Source: Exiguobacterium sp. s124
GTDB lineage: Bacteria; Bacillota; Bacilli; Exiguobacteriales; Exiguobacteriaceae
DNA: 64,000 nt
Reading direction: 5' to 3'
Assembly (NCBI RefSeq): GCF_018617485.1
Contig: NZ_JACSKH010000001.1
Span: 248,001-312,000, forward strand
The notes under the pieces were generated by a model that ran no database searches, was not told the origin of the DNA, and saw only the letters and a list, made by a program, of their open reading frames with translations. This document shows positions 22,666-31,359 of this stretch, piece after piece. Numbering within the stretch: the stretch's first letter is position 1; every line of letters begins with the position of its first letter. Both the position numbers and the translations under genes were made by a program.

Positions 22666-23121
22666 ATGCGTGCTTTAGTAATTGTTTTACTAGTAGGCTT
22701 AATGACGATTGTGGGCTGTCAGCAACTGCAAACAGAAGAGTCGAACGAAGAGAACATTGTGTACGAACAGGACGTGAATGAGGCGATGATTGAGAAGCGT
22801 GCGGGTCAATCTGATGCGATTGCCGTTTCGCTCGAGCGGACGAACAATACGACGATGCTCTTCACAATTCGTATGCTTGAAAATCGGCGCCTCGACCCGA
22901 CGACAGTCATGAGTTATGAGGTCGACGGTGAGCGGATCGCCATTCCGTTCGGCGAACTGATTGCAGAACGGGAAGAAGACATTCGGACGTATGAATATCA
23001 GACCGACGTCGACCCTGATCTTTTCGTATCGGATACACTTCCGCTCTTTCATTTAGTAGAAGAAGGCGAGACAGAAGTCACGATTCCGCTTGAAGTCGTC
23101 GATTCGACAAATCTTGAATAA
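22666..23121 (+). CDS. Predicted lipoprotein of unknown function
   Basis: 151 residues with a lipoprotein signal: MRALVIVLLVGLMTIVGC, the lipobox ending in Cys18. The mature part is acidic, with no domain I recognise, and is predicted to sit on the outer face of the membrane. It starts 11 bases after the fabZ stop, so the two share a transcript, which ends in the terminator right after this gene. Confidence 0.75.
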   Translation: MRALVIVLLVGLMTIVGCQQLQTEESNEENIVYEQDVNEAMIEKRAGQSDAIAVSLERTNNTTMLFTIRMLENRRLDPTTVMSYEVDGERIAIPFGELIAEREEDIRTYEYQTDVDPDLFVSDTLPLFHLVEEGETEVTIPLEVVDSTNLE

Positions 23122-23123
23122 AA

Positions 23124-23158
23124 ACAGACGATTTTGTCGAAAATCGTCTGTTTTTTTG
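23124..23158 (+). terminator. Terminator of the fabZ operon
   Basis: ACAGACGATTTT / AAAATCGTCTGT stem with a GTCG loop, then seven T. Confidence 0.94.
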
Positions 23159-23216
23159 TTGAGATTGATACATTTTGTCCGATACAAAGAGTAAGGACAG
23201 AATGGAGGAAATCGAG

Positions 23217-24953
23217 ATGAAACAGAAATCACAGTCGTTACAGACACGCATTTTAGCAGCGATGCTAGTCTTCGTCACCTTGCTCATCGTTTCGTTCGGG
23301 GCGGTGCAGTACTTCAGTACGAAGCATTCCGTACTCAGCACGTTGCATGCGACGATGATTGAAGACGGTGAACGGATTAGCGAGACGTTAGATGCGGATA
23401 CATATGCGTCTTTCATGGCCAATCCGTCAAAAAACGAGCAGTATGAACAGTTGCGAGAATATCTCGATACATATCGCCAACAAATCGGGGCCATGTATGT
23501 GTACACGATTGCTACGGAGGGCGAAGAAGTTCAAATTATCGTCGATGGCTTGAGTCAGGCGGATGCGGCCGATATCGGCACACCGACTACGGCGATGACG
23601 TATGAAGGGGCAATGGATGCATTTGAAGGTGAGACCGTCACAACAAACGTGATTGACGATCCCGATTACGGGAAGTATGTGACGGTACTCGTTCCAATCA
23701 AACAAGGTAGCGAGGTTATCGGAGTACTCGGGGTTGATAAGGCAGCAACAGAAGTCGAGGCAATCACGGGAGATGTGTTAACCGAAAGCTTGCCGCCAAT
23801 CCTAATCGGACTTCTCGTCTTACTCGTCGTTGCAGCCGTCATTATTTGGCGGTACCTTGGCTGGAAGTTACGACCGCTCCAAGCACTAGAGCGCGTCGCG
23901 ACATCGATTGCAGAAGGAGACTTGGCGACGGCATCGAAGGATGTAGAAAAGATTCAATTGAAATCGAATGATGAGATCAAGCGTCTGACGGTATCAATGG
24001 ATAAGATGACCCATATGTTAAAAGATCTCATCTCTGGTATCCAAACGTCGGCGCAGACGGTCCGGGATGAGAGCGGGAACGTCTCGAGCATCTCGGAAGA
24101 AGTGAATGACGCCTCTCGTCAAATCGCCTATACGATGGAAGAGATTGCGAGCGGTGTCGAAAATCAAAGTGTGTTGACGATGCGTCTGTATGGTCATATG
24201 AATGAATTCTCGACACTCGTCGAGCAAACGACGTCAGATGGAAATCAAGTGAGCGAACAAGCAGAAGTCGTCAGTCGGGTGACAATGGATGGGCTTCGCT
24301 ACATGGAGAGCGCGGTCAGTCAGATGACACACATCCATGAACAAGTGAAGACGTCGCAAGGACAAGTTCGTGATTTTGAACAACAAGCGGATGAAGTGAC
24401 GGAGCTCGTCACGATGATTCGTCAAATCTCACAACAGACGAATTTACTCGCATTGAACGCAGCCATCGAAGCGGCACGTGCGGGTGAGCATGGAAAAGGA
24501 TTTGCGGTCGTCGCCTCGGAGATTCGGAAGTTGTCGGACAGTGTCGCAGAATCGGTCAGGGAGATTTCGGAAATTGTCGGAAGCGTCAAACAAAATTCGA
24601 TCGCACTCGGTCAGACGTTCACGGAAAGCATGACGGCGGCCGAGGAAGGAAAAGAAACGCTCGAATCGACGAAGCGTGCCTTCACGGAAATCGAACAGAG
24701 TGTCCGGCATATGCAGCAGTTGACTCATTCGATGCGTGGGCAACTCGATCGGGTGAAGACGAACCAAGACCATATCCAACACGGTCTATCCGAGATTGCT
24801 TCTATCTCTGAAGAGAGCACGGCTGGAAACGAGGAAGTGGCCGCTTCAACAGAACAGATGTCAGCGACGAGTGAGACGATGAACCGTCTCGTCAAGGACT
24901 TGTCGACGACAGCCGAATCGATGCAACAGATGAGCCGACAGTTCAAGTTGTAA
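23217..24953 (+). CDS. Methyl-accepting chemotaxis protein
   Basis: Chemoreceptor of 578 residues. I use the ATG at 23217, with GGAGG upstream, and not an in-frame ATG at 23175. Two membrane spans (about 15-35 and 190-212) flank an extracellular sensor of about 150 residues resembling a CACHE-type fold; a HAMP domain follows. The cytoplasmic signalling tip is [36 protein letters not shown], the CheA/CheW contact. Ligand unknown. A weak SigD-like -10 (TCCGATAC at 23178) lies upstream without a good -35. Confidence 0.93.
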   Translation: MKQKSQSLQTRILAAMLVFVTLLIVSFGAVQYFSTKHSVLSTLHATMIEDGERISETLDADTYASFMANPSKNEQYEQLREYLDTYRQQIGAMYVYTIATEGEEVQIIVDGLSQADAADIGTPTTAMTYEGAMDAFEGETVTTNVIDDPDYGKYVTVLVPIKQGSEVIGVLGVDKAATEVEAITGDVLTESLPPILIGLLVLLVVAAVIIWRYLGWKLRPLQALERVATSIAEGDLATASKDVEKIQLKSNDEIKRLTVSMDKMTHMLKDLISGIQTSAQTVRDESGNVSSISEEVNDASRQIAYTMEEIASGVENQSVLTMRLYGHMNEFSTLVEQTTSDGNQVSEQAEVVSRVTMDGLRYMESAVSQMTHIHEQVKTSQGQVRDFEQQADEVTELVTMIRQISQQTNLLALNAAIEAARAGEHGKGFAVVASEIRKLSDSVAESVREISEIVGSVKQNSIALGQTFTESMTAAEEGKETLESTKRAFTEIEQSVRHMQQLTHSMRGQLDRVKTNQDHIQHGLSEIASISEESTAGNEEVAASTEQMSATSETMNRLVKDLSTTAESMQQMSRQFKL

Positions 24954-25016
24954 GCAGTCTCACATCAGACAGACCTCTCGCGTGTCCGCTATAATGGGCG
25001 CAAGGGAGGTTTTTTC

Positions 25017-26066
25017 ATGCAACAATTCTCTAGTGAACTGACACAATTTCGCGGAAATCATTATGACTTCGGTCGATTTCAAGGGAAATATATAAAACGA
25101 AGTCAACTGCTTGAGAATCGGACGGACCAATGGAAGCTACGCGCCCCCCGTTTTGAGATTGACGCGGCAGAGGCGAAGGCTGCCTTTGATGCGGTGGCTC
25201 CGAAGATTTGGGAGGAGTTGATCGGGCTTCAAGACGAGCTCAAACTGTCCCTCAATGATACGTTGCTCCATTTCGGACATTTCCGCGTCAATAATCCAAT
25301 CAGTGGCTGCTCGATTCTGACCGGCGACAACTTCCTCGTCCGGAACTATGACTATCATCCGATGACGTATGACGGACGCTACAACGTCTTTCAACCGGAC
25401 GACGGGTATGCCTTTATCGGACCGGTGTCTCGTGTCACGGGGCGCATGGACGGGATGAACGAGAAAGGTCTCGCGATGGGATACAACTTCATCAATCGTC
25501 GTCGACCGGGGGACGGGTTCGTCTGTCAAATGATTGGACGCATCATTCTTGAGACGTGTGCGACGGTAGAAGAAGCGGTCGATTTATTAAAAGAGATTCC
25601 GCATCGTGGCTCCTTCACGTACGTCGTCCACGACAAGTCGTCGAAGACACGCGTGATTGAGGCGACACCGCGGGATATTCAAGTGCGGGAGTCGAATATA
25701 TGTACGAACCATTTCGAACTGTTGCAACACGAGAATCGTTACCATCTTGATGATTCCACCCGTCGCATGATGGAGATCAAAGTGGTGCAACATTTGATTC
25801 AAGACGCGGAGAGCGCGTTTCGTCTCATGAACGATACCGACAAGGGCGTCTTCTCGGAACTATACAAGAGCTGGGCGGGAACGATTCATACGGCTGCCTA
25901 TTTCCCAGAAACGCTCGAGACATGGTTCGCGCTCGGTGGAGACCGCGATCCGGTCATCTTTGATTTCCAAAAATGGCTCGATGGGGAAGACTTTGACTTG
26001 CACGCACTTGACGGTGAACTCGCGACCGATATCGAGTTTGCGAACACTGTCCAACTTTGGCGCTGA
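25017..26066 (+). CDS. C45-family (acyltransferase-like) autoproteolytic amidohydrolase
   Basis: 349 residues of the C45/penicillin acyltransferase-like Ntn-hydrolase group. The proposed nucleophile is Cys98 in SGCSILTGDNFLVRNYDYHP, the usual place where self-cleavage would expose it. Other family marks are GRMDGMNEKGLAMGYNFINRR and THF/NHF-like CTNHF. Members cleave or form amide bonds on small acylated amines; the substrate here is unknown. No signal peptide, so it is likely cytoplasmic. The GGGAGG ribosome site lies within a terminator-like hairpin. Confidence 0.8.
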   Translation: MQQFSSELTQFRGNHYDFGRFQGKYIKRSQLLENRTDQWKLRAPRFEIDAAEAKAAFDAVAPKIWEELIGLQDELKLSLNDTLLHFGHFRVNNPISGCSILTGDNFLVRNYDYHPMTYDGRYNVFQPDDGYAFIGPVSRVTGRMDGMNEKGLAMGYNFINRRRPGDGFVCQMIGRIILETCATVEEAVDLLKEIPHRGSFTYVVHDKSSKTRVIEATPRDIQVRESNICTNHFELLQHENRYHLDDSTRRMMEIKVVQHLIQDAESAFRLMNDTDKGVFSELYKSWAGTIHTAAYFPETLETWFALGGDRDPVIFDFQKWLDGEDFDLHALDGELATDIEFANTVQLWR

Positions 26067-26087
26067 CGTTTGTCAGTGCTTTTTTTG
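26060..26087 (+). terminator. Terminator after the C45 hydrolase gene
   Basis: GCGCTGAC / GTCAGTGC hairpin (near-perfect) overlapping the stop codon, then seven T. Confidence 0.88.
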
Positions 26088-26123
26088 TAGAAACGGGAAT
26101 ACACATAACAGGAGGGATGAAAG

Positions 26124-26402
26124 ATGAAACGATTTGGCATCATACTCATTATGCTCACACTCGTTACACTACTCGGTGGGTGTGTGCCTGGCGACGGGAC
26201 GTATACGACGGACCCGGCAGGCTTTTTCTGGGGCATCTGGCACGGATGGATTGCACCGATCTCACTCATTTTAGGGTTATTCAATGATACGTATCGGGTG
26301 TACGAAGTGAACAACACCGGCTGGTTTTACGATCTAGGATTTTATATCGCTGTTATCAGTGGATTTGGAGGATTGACGTTGACGCGGAAGAGTCGGGGAT
26401 AG
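26124..26402 (+). CDS. Small predicted membrane lipoprotein
   Basis: 92 residues with a lipobox LLGGC at Cys20 and at least two further hydrophobic segments (about 32-50 and 68-86), plus a WGIWHGWIAPISLI stretch. Similar small proteins occur in Firmicutes as hypothetical membrane proteins; no function known to me. AGGAGGGATGAAAG gives the ribosome site. It is bounded by terminators, so it is a single-gene unit. Confidence 0.7.
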   Translation: MKRFGIILIMLTLVTLLGGCVPGDGTYTTDPAGFFWGIWHGWIAPISLILGLFNDTYRVYEVNNTGWFYDLGFYIAVISGFGGLTLTRKSRG

Positions 26403-26422
26403 ATTACTACCCCGACTTTCTA
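26388..26422. terminator. Bidirectional terminator between converging genes
   Basis: AGTCGGGG / CCCCGACT stem that spans the stop codons' neighbourhood of the lipoprotein and methyltransferase genes. Confidence 0.75.
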
Positions 26423-27033
26423 CCATTTATCGCAACCGTACGATAGTCACGGGAGTCGGGACCGCACCGCACGGACACTTCCTGAAAGCCGAGTTTCGTC
26501 GCCTCAGGGATGAATTGTTCATTGATCAAGTCAGTAATCCCGTTCCACTGCATATCGCCTTTCCCATCGCAATAGGTAATCACAAACGTGCCGTTCGGTT
26601 TCAAGACACGTTCGATTTCAGATAGGACAGTCGCCACATCTTGCCAAAAATACAGTGTGTGAACGCTGAACACGTGATCAATGGATGTGTCGTCGATCTT
26701 GAGCTGATGCACGTCTCCTTGCATCAGGTGAGCCCGTCCAGTTCGAATGGACGTGGCATTACGTTTTTCGGCAGAAGCAAGAACGGTCTTCGAACGGTCG
26801 AGACCAATCACGGTCACATCTTCACGCTGTTGAAGGATGGTCGCTAGCGCATCACCCGCCCCGCATCCGAGTTCAAGCACGGTCGCATTTGGATGCATAT
26901 GTAGTTGATTGATTGTCCATTCGACTTCGATTCGATGTTGGCGCACCATCTTTTCCCCGATATATTTTCCGACAGGACCGCGTGGGTTTTTATATTGACT
27001 GTCCACCCAGTTTTTGAACACTTGTGGGAGCAT
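26407..27033 (-). CDS. Class I SAM-dependent methyltransferase
   Basis: 208 residues with a Rossmann-type methyltransferase core: motif I VLELGCGAGDALATI (about 54-68), motif II VIGLDRS, motif post-II/III LMQGDVHQLKI, and motif IV-like VFSVHTLYFW. Looks like the UbiE/type 11 group. Substrate unknown. It is transcribed divergently from the photolyase gene with 64 bases between them. Confidence 0.82.
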   Translation of the reverse strand: MLPQVFKNWVDSQYKNPRGPVGKYIGEKMVRQHRIEVEWTINQLHMHPNATVLELGCGAGDALATILQQREDVTVIGLDRSKTVLASAEKRNATSIRTGRAHLMQGDVHQLKIDDTSIDHVFSVHTLYFWQDVATVLSEIERVLKPNGTFVITYCDGKGDMQWNGITDLINEQFIPEATKLGFQEVSVRCGPDSRDYRTVAINGRKSG

Positions 27034-27097
27034 ACTGTCACCTCACTTTGAAAGTAGCTCGATTGTAGCACATTGATGAGACAAAGGAGTCAACAAC

Positions 27098-28579
27098 ATG
27101 CGTTCATTTTGGATACTTGGCAATCAACTCTCACATGAACTCGAGATGTTGAAGCAGATGAAAGAAGATGACGTCATCGTCATGATCGAGGCGACGTCTC
27201 GCGCGACGTGGCGTCCGTATCATAAACAAAAGCTCGTCCTCATTTTCTCGGCGATGCGACACTTTGCCGAAGAGTTGCGCGACAAAGGGTATACCGTCGA
27301 TTATCAGGAGGCGGATTCGTTCCAAGACGCGTGGGATGAACATTTTAAACAGTATCAACCGGACGAGATTCATGTCACCGCCGTCACGGATGAACCGATG
27401 GCTAAAAAGCTGAAACAGTTCGGCAAAAAACATAAGCTTGTCGAACATGCAGATGTTCCGCTCTTTTACTTATCGAAAGAAGAAGCGACAGAAACACTCG
27501 GAGACGAACCGTGGCGGATGGACCGGTTTTATCGCCACATGCGGAAGCGGTTCGATGTCTTGCTCGAAGACGGGAAGCCTCGCGGAGGGAAATGGTCGTT
27601 TGATGCGGAGAATCGAAAGCCACCGAAAAAAGGATTATCGTTCCCGTCCGCCATTCATTTTCGACCGGATGCCATCACGAAAGACGTCATCGAAAAGGTC
27701 GAGTCGACGTTCTCAGACCACCCAGGGGAGGTGACTCCGTTTCACTGGCCAGTCACACACACCGAGGCGAGACGTGCGCTCAAGCGATTCGTGGAAGAAC
27801 GACTCGAGACGTTCGGTCCGTATCAAGATGCAATGGTGACGGATGAACCCGAGATGTCACACAGTCTGTTGTCGGCTGCCATCAACATCGGTCTGTTGAC
27901 GCCACATGAAGTGGTCGAGGCGGCGTGTCAGGCGGATGCCCCATTGTCATCGATCGAAGGATTCGTCCGTCAAATTCTTGGATGGCGGGAATATATGCGC
28001 GCCGTCTATCTCGCTGTCATGCCGGGGTATGAAGAGGTGAACACGTTCAAGCACGAGCGCGACTTACCATCCTTCTTCTGGGACGCGAAGACGGATTTGA
28101 ACTGCCTGCATCAAAGTCTGAAGCCGGTCGTGGCGCATGCGCACAACCATCACATCCAGCGACTGATGGTGCTTGGAAATTATGCGACGCTGTTTGAAAT
28201 CAATCCAAAACAGACGAGCGACTGGTTCAATGAGATGTATATCGACGCTTACGATTGGGTCGTCTTACCGAACGTGCTCGGAATGGCACTCCATGCAGAT
28301 GGCGGGAAGCTCGCCACGAAACCGTATGTCGCCTCCGGAAAATATATCGACCGGATGAGTGACTATTGTCGAGATTGCCCATATAATCCGAAACACACGA
28401 CCGAAGAGGATGCTTGTCCGTTCAACGCCCTTTACTGGCGGTTCATCGATCGTCACGAGGAACGCTTCTCGAAAAATCAACGGATGAAGATGATGGTCCG
28501 CAATTGGCAAGGACGGGACGATGACGTGAAAGCAGACATTTTAGCGAAAGCCGAACAGACGTTGACCGATTCCCCGTGA
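27098..28579 (+). CDS. Fe-S cluster photolyase/cryptochrome (FeS-BCP family)
   Basis: 493-residue flavoprotein of the deoxyribodipyrimidine photolyase-related group (COG3046), expected to repair UV (6-4) lesions with light. The N-terminal antenna domain begins FWILGNQLSHELEML. The FAD domain carries four cysteines, C336, C424, C427 and C440, with spacing 88-3-13 identical to the [4Fe-4S] ligands C350, C438, C441 and C454 I recall for Agrobacterium PhrB. The catalytic-region HNHHIQRLM is present, as in the (6-4) repair class. Single gene with a terminator. Confidence 0.92.
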   Translation: MRSFWILGNQLSHELEMLKQMKEDDVIVMIEATSRATWRPYHKQKLVLIFSAMRHFAEELRDKGYTVDYQEADSFQDAWDEHFKQYQPDEIHVTAVTDEPMAKKLKQFGKKHKLVEHADVPLFYLSKEEATETLGDEPWRMDRFYRHMRKRFDVLLEDGKPRGGKWSFDAENRKPPKKGLSFPSAIHFRPDAITKDVIEKVESTFSDHPGEVTPFHWPVTHTEARRALKRFVEERLETFGPYQDAMVTDEPEMSHSLLSAAINIGLLTPHEVVEAACQADAPLSSIEGFVRQILGWREYMRAVYLAVMPGYEEVNTFKHERDLPSFFWDAKTDLNCLHQSLKPVVAHAHNHHIQRLMVLGNYATLFEINPKQTSDWFNEMYIDAYDWVVLPNVLGMALHADGGKLATKPYVASGKYIDRMSDYCRDCPYNPKHTTEEDACPFNALYWRFIDRHEERFSKNQRMKMMVRNWQGRDDDVKADILAKAEQTLTDSP

Positions 28580-28591
28580 ATCGGTTTTTTT
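28565..28591 (+). terminator. Terminator after the photolyase gene
   Basis: ACCGATTC / GAATCGGT stem enclosing the end of the stop codon, then seven T. Confidence 0.92.
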
Positions 28592-28623
28592 ACGTTGTCT
28601 TCATGAAACTTAGCGATTCCTTT

Positions 28624-28652
28624 ATCGTAGCTTTACAATCGTTCGCTACGAT
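28624..28652 (+). promoter_or_regulatory. Inverted repeat over the likely glpP promoter -10 region
   Basis: ATCGTAGC (28624-28631) and GCTACGAT (28645-28652) form a perfect 8-bp inverted repeat around TACAAT (28634-28639), a likely -10 box. No good -35 is visible. The repeat could be an operator or start the leader RNA. Confidence 0.4.
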
Positions 28653-28659
28653 AGGAGCT

Positions 28660-28757
28660 GTGAGACCCCCTCACTTCCAAGTGAATAATTACCGGTAGAA
28701 CCTTTGAGAGACCAACAGAAGCCCGTACGTCCATGACGTGTCGTTTCTGTTGGTCCT
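28660..28757 (+). promoter_or_regulatory. Leader with terminator upstream of glpP (probable GlpP antitermination target)
   Basis: A perfect 11-bp stem GACCAACAGAA (28710-28720) / TTCTGTTGGTC (28745-28755), with an inner ACGTC-cat-GACGT hairpin, is followed by a C and T-run ending just before the glpP ribosome site: a terminator inside the leader. Upstream, CTCAC can pair with GTGAG (28660-28674) while overlapping CACTT can pair with AAGTG (28672-28683), two exclusive folds. GlpP is known to act by antitermination on such leaders with glycerol-3-phosphate. Confidence 0.65.
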
Positions 28758-28781
28758 TTTTTTCAAGAAAGGATGATTCAA

Positions 28782-29369
28782 GTGAATGAAGCGATTGCAC
28801 GAATCGGGCAGGACCGGATGATTGCCTCGATCAAGAGTCCAAAACAAATCGAAGCGTTTTTGCAGACAGATGTGACGACGACGTTCCTCATGATGGGGAC
28901 GCTCAGCACGCTCGACCGCTATGTGGCGCATTTGAAACGAGAGAACCGAACGGTCTTCCTCCACGCCGAGCGAATCAACGGGATCAGTCTCGACCGGGAT
29001 GGCATCGATTATCTCGCCAAACGCGTAGGAGCAGACGGGATTGTCACGACGAAGGCATCGGTTCTACAGCACGCGAAACGGGCAGGGCTCTTGACGGTCC
29101 AACGCTTGTTCCTCGTCGACTCAGACGCGGTCACGAGCGGCCTCAAACTCGCAGAGGCCCAGCAACCGGATGCGATTGAACTCATGCCCGGATTGATTCC
29201 AAGTGTCGTCGAAAAGATTTCCCAGGATGTCTCGTTCCCGATTGTGACGGGTGGCATGATTCGGCAACCGATTGATGTACATCGCGCCCTCGACCATGGG
29301 GCATTCGCGGTATCGACCGGGGATGAACGACTTTGGAAAGTCCAAAGTCAGAAGGAGGAAATGGCATGA
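28782..29369 (+). CDS. glpP: Glycerol-3-phosphate-responsive antiterminator
   Basis: RNA-binding regulator of glycerol metabolism. The 195-residue barrel-like protein keeps the family blocks TVQRLFLVDS, QPDAIELMPGLIPSVVEKI, PIVTGGMIR and DVHRALDHGAFAVSTGDERLWK. I prefer the GTG at 28782, 8 bases after AGAAAGG, over ATG at 28773, which overlaps it. The stop overlaps the next start (ATGA). In Bacillus glpP heads or precedes glpFK; here it heads an ABC uptake operon and sits behind a terminator, which suggests that it controls itself and its operon. Confidence 0.92.
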   Translation: MNEAIARIGQDRMIASIKSPKQIEAFLQTDVTTTFLMMGTLSTLDRYVAHLKRENRTVFLHAERINGISLDRDGIDYLAKRVGADGIVTTKASVLQHAKRAGLLTVQRLFLVDSDAVTSGLKLAEAQQPDAIELMPGLIPSVVEKISQDVSFPIVTGGMIRQPIDVHRALDHGAFAVSTGDERLWKVQSQKEEMA

Positions 29370-30457
29370 AAACGATTCAACTACAACAACTGACGAAATC
29401 ATTCGGGGAGACGGAAGTCATTCGGGGCATCGACGTGACGATCGAAGCGGGAGAATTCTTTGCGCTCGTCGGACCGTCCGGGTGTGGCAAGAGTACGATG
29501 CTTCGCATGATCGCCGGGCTCGAATCGATCACGAGCGGAACACTTCGCATCGACGGGGTGGCGGCAAACGGGATGAAGCCGAGCGAGCGTCACTTATCGA
29601 TGGTCTTCCAAAACTATGCGCTCTATCCACATATGACGGTCGAGAAAAATATCACGTTCGGATTACATACGAAAGGACTGACGAAATTGGAGCAGCGAGA
29701 GCGTTGCCTCATGGCGGCCGACACGCTCGGACTTACCGATTATTTGAAACGGAAGCCGCGTGAACTCTCAGGTGGTCAAAGACAACGCGTCGCCTTGGCA
29801 CGCGCTATCGTGACCGAGGCACCGATTTGCCTCATGGATGAGCCGCTCTCGAACTTAGACGCAAAACTACGGGCGAAGATGCGATCGGAGATTCGTCAGT
29901 TGCAGCGGAAACTCGGGCTGACAATGATTTACGTCACACATGACCAAGTCGAGGCGATGACGATGGCGGACCGCATCATGCTTCTCAACGAAGGGGAAGT
30001 ACAACAAGTCGGGAAACCGCTCGACCTGTACAACAAGCCGGCGAACACGTTCGTCGCCTCATTCATCGGGTCGCCTCCGATGAACTTAGCCGAAGTCACA
30101 CGACAAGAAAAAGGGTGGATGGCGTCGGACGGACGCATGTTTCATCCGAACGCGATGACAGACGTTTCAGCGGCAACACTTGGCGTCCGTCCAGAACAAA
30201 TCAAACCGGCAAATGAGGACGTGACGTTTTATGCGGAGTTGAAGAACATCGAAGTACTCGGGACCGAGACGATTCTCGCATTCGATGTCGGTGGGAATGA
30301 ATGGCTAGCCAAGTGGCCGGGACAATGGCCACTCAACGTCGGCGAAAAAGTGGCGTGCTACGTGGAACCGAAACAGATGTCGCTATTCGATGCGGATGGG
30401 CAACGCATCGAGCCGAAGCACCCGAAACTGTTTGAGGCGCTGGAGGTGTTCCAATGA
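29366..30457 (+). CDS. ugpC: ABC transporter ATPase for glycerol-3-phosphate/glycerophosphodiesters (UgpC-like)
   Basis: Energy-coupling ATPase of 363 residues in the MalK/UgpC group. The start at 29366 overlaps the glpP stop; a longer reading frame to 29333 would overlap glpP more. Walker A is GPSGCGKST (36-44), followed by the Q-loop, the signature ELSGGQRQRVALARAI, Walker B and the D-loop. A C-terminal TOBE-type regulatory domain fills the last 130 residues. The partner genes follow with ATGA overlaps. Substrate is inferred from glpP and UgpB-like neighbours. Confidence 0.9.
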   Translation: MKTIQLQQLTKSFGETEVIRGIDVTIEAGEFFALVGPSGCGKSTMLRMIAGLESITSGTLRIDGVAANGMKPSERHLSMVFQNYALYPHMTVEKNITFGLHTKGLTKLEQRERCLMAADTLGLTDYLKRKPRELSGGQRQRVALARAIVTEAPICLMDEPLSNLDAKLRAKMRSEIRQLQRKLGLTMIYVTHDQVEAMTMADRIMLLNEGEVQQVGKPLDLYNKPANTFVASFIGSPPMNLAEVTRQEKGWMASDGRMFHPNAMTDVSAATLGVRPEQIKPANEDVTFYAELKNIEVLGTETILAFDVGGNEWLAKWPGQWPLNVGEKVACYVEPKQMSLFDADGQRIEPKHPKLFEALEVFQ

Positions 30458-31359
30458 CGATCGCCTTACCGAGGGAGAAAGTCCGCGCGAGACTGTCGGA
30501 CGCGGCGAGTGGACTGTTGTACTTGTCCCCGTCGATCATCTTGTTTGGTGTCTTTCTCGTCTATCCACTCCTCCGGACGATGTATTTAAGCTTCTTTCGA
30601 ACGGATACACAAGGAACGCCACTTGAATTTGTCGGAATCGGTCATTACAGCAACCTGTTCACGAGCGTGGCGTTTTGGCAAAGCATCCAAGCGACCGTGG
30701 GGTTCGTCCTGTTGACCGTTCCACTCACGATTCTCATCGCGCTCGGTCTCGCATTACTCGCCAATGAAAAATTGAAAGGCATCGGCATCTTCCGTACGGC
30801 GTTCTCGGCGACGATGGGGATGAGTGTCGCCGCGTCATCGGTCATCTGGATGTTCATCTACAACCCGTCGATCGGGATTTTCAACCGCTTCCTCGAAGCG
30901 ATTGGTGCTAGCGGCGTACAGTGGCTCCTCGACCCGCAATATGCGCTCCTTTCCGTGTCGCTCGCGACCGTCTGGATGAATATCGGCTTCACGTTTTTGA
31001 TTCTCCTCGGCGGTCTGCAAAACATCGACCGGACGCTATACGAGAGTGCGGACATCGCGGGGACGAGTTACTGGACGCAACTTCGTGCCATCACGATTCC
31101 GATGTTGTCCCCGACGCTCTTCTTCGTCGGCATCATCTCGCTCATCAACGCCTTCCAGACGTTCGGGCAGATTGACTTGTTGACGAAAGGCGGACCGACG
31201 AATGCGACGAACGTCATCGTCTATGCGATCTATAAAGACGCGTTCATCAACTACAACGTCGGAAGTGCCAGTGCACAAGCGGTGCTCTTATTCATCGCCG
31301 TCCTTCTGTTGACATGGCTTCAGTTCAAACTGGTCGAAAGGAAGGTGCATTACCAATGA
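30454..31359 (+). CDS. ugpA: ABC transporter permease (UgpA-like)
   Basis: 301-residue inner permease subunit of the MalF/UgpA type with about six membrane spans. The coupling-helix EAA motif reads ESADIAGTSYWTQLRAITIPMLSP. The start overlaps the ATPase stop (ATGA), and the stop overlaps the next permease. Confidence 0.9.
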   Translation: MTIALPREKVRARLSDAASGLLYLSPSIILFGVFLVYPLLRTMYLSFFRTDTQGTPLEFVGIGHYSNLFTSVAFWQSIQATVGFVLLTVPLTILIALGLALLANEKLKGIGIFRTAFSATMGMSVAASSVIWMFIYNPSIGIFNRFLEAIGASGVQWLLDPQYALLSVSLATVWMNIGFTFLILLGGLQNIDRTLYESADIAGTSYWTQLRAITIPMLSPTLFFVGIISLINAFQTFGQIDLLTKGGPTNATNVIVYAIYKDAFINYNVGSASAQAVLLFIAVLLLTWLQFKLVERKVHYQ

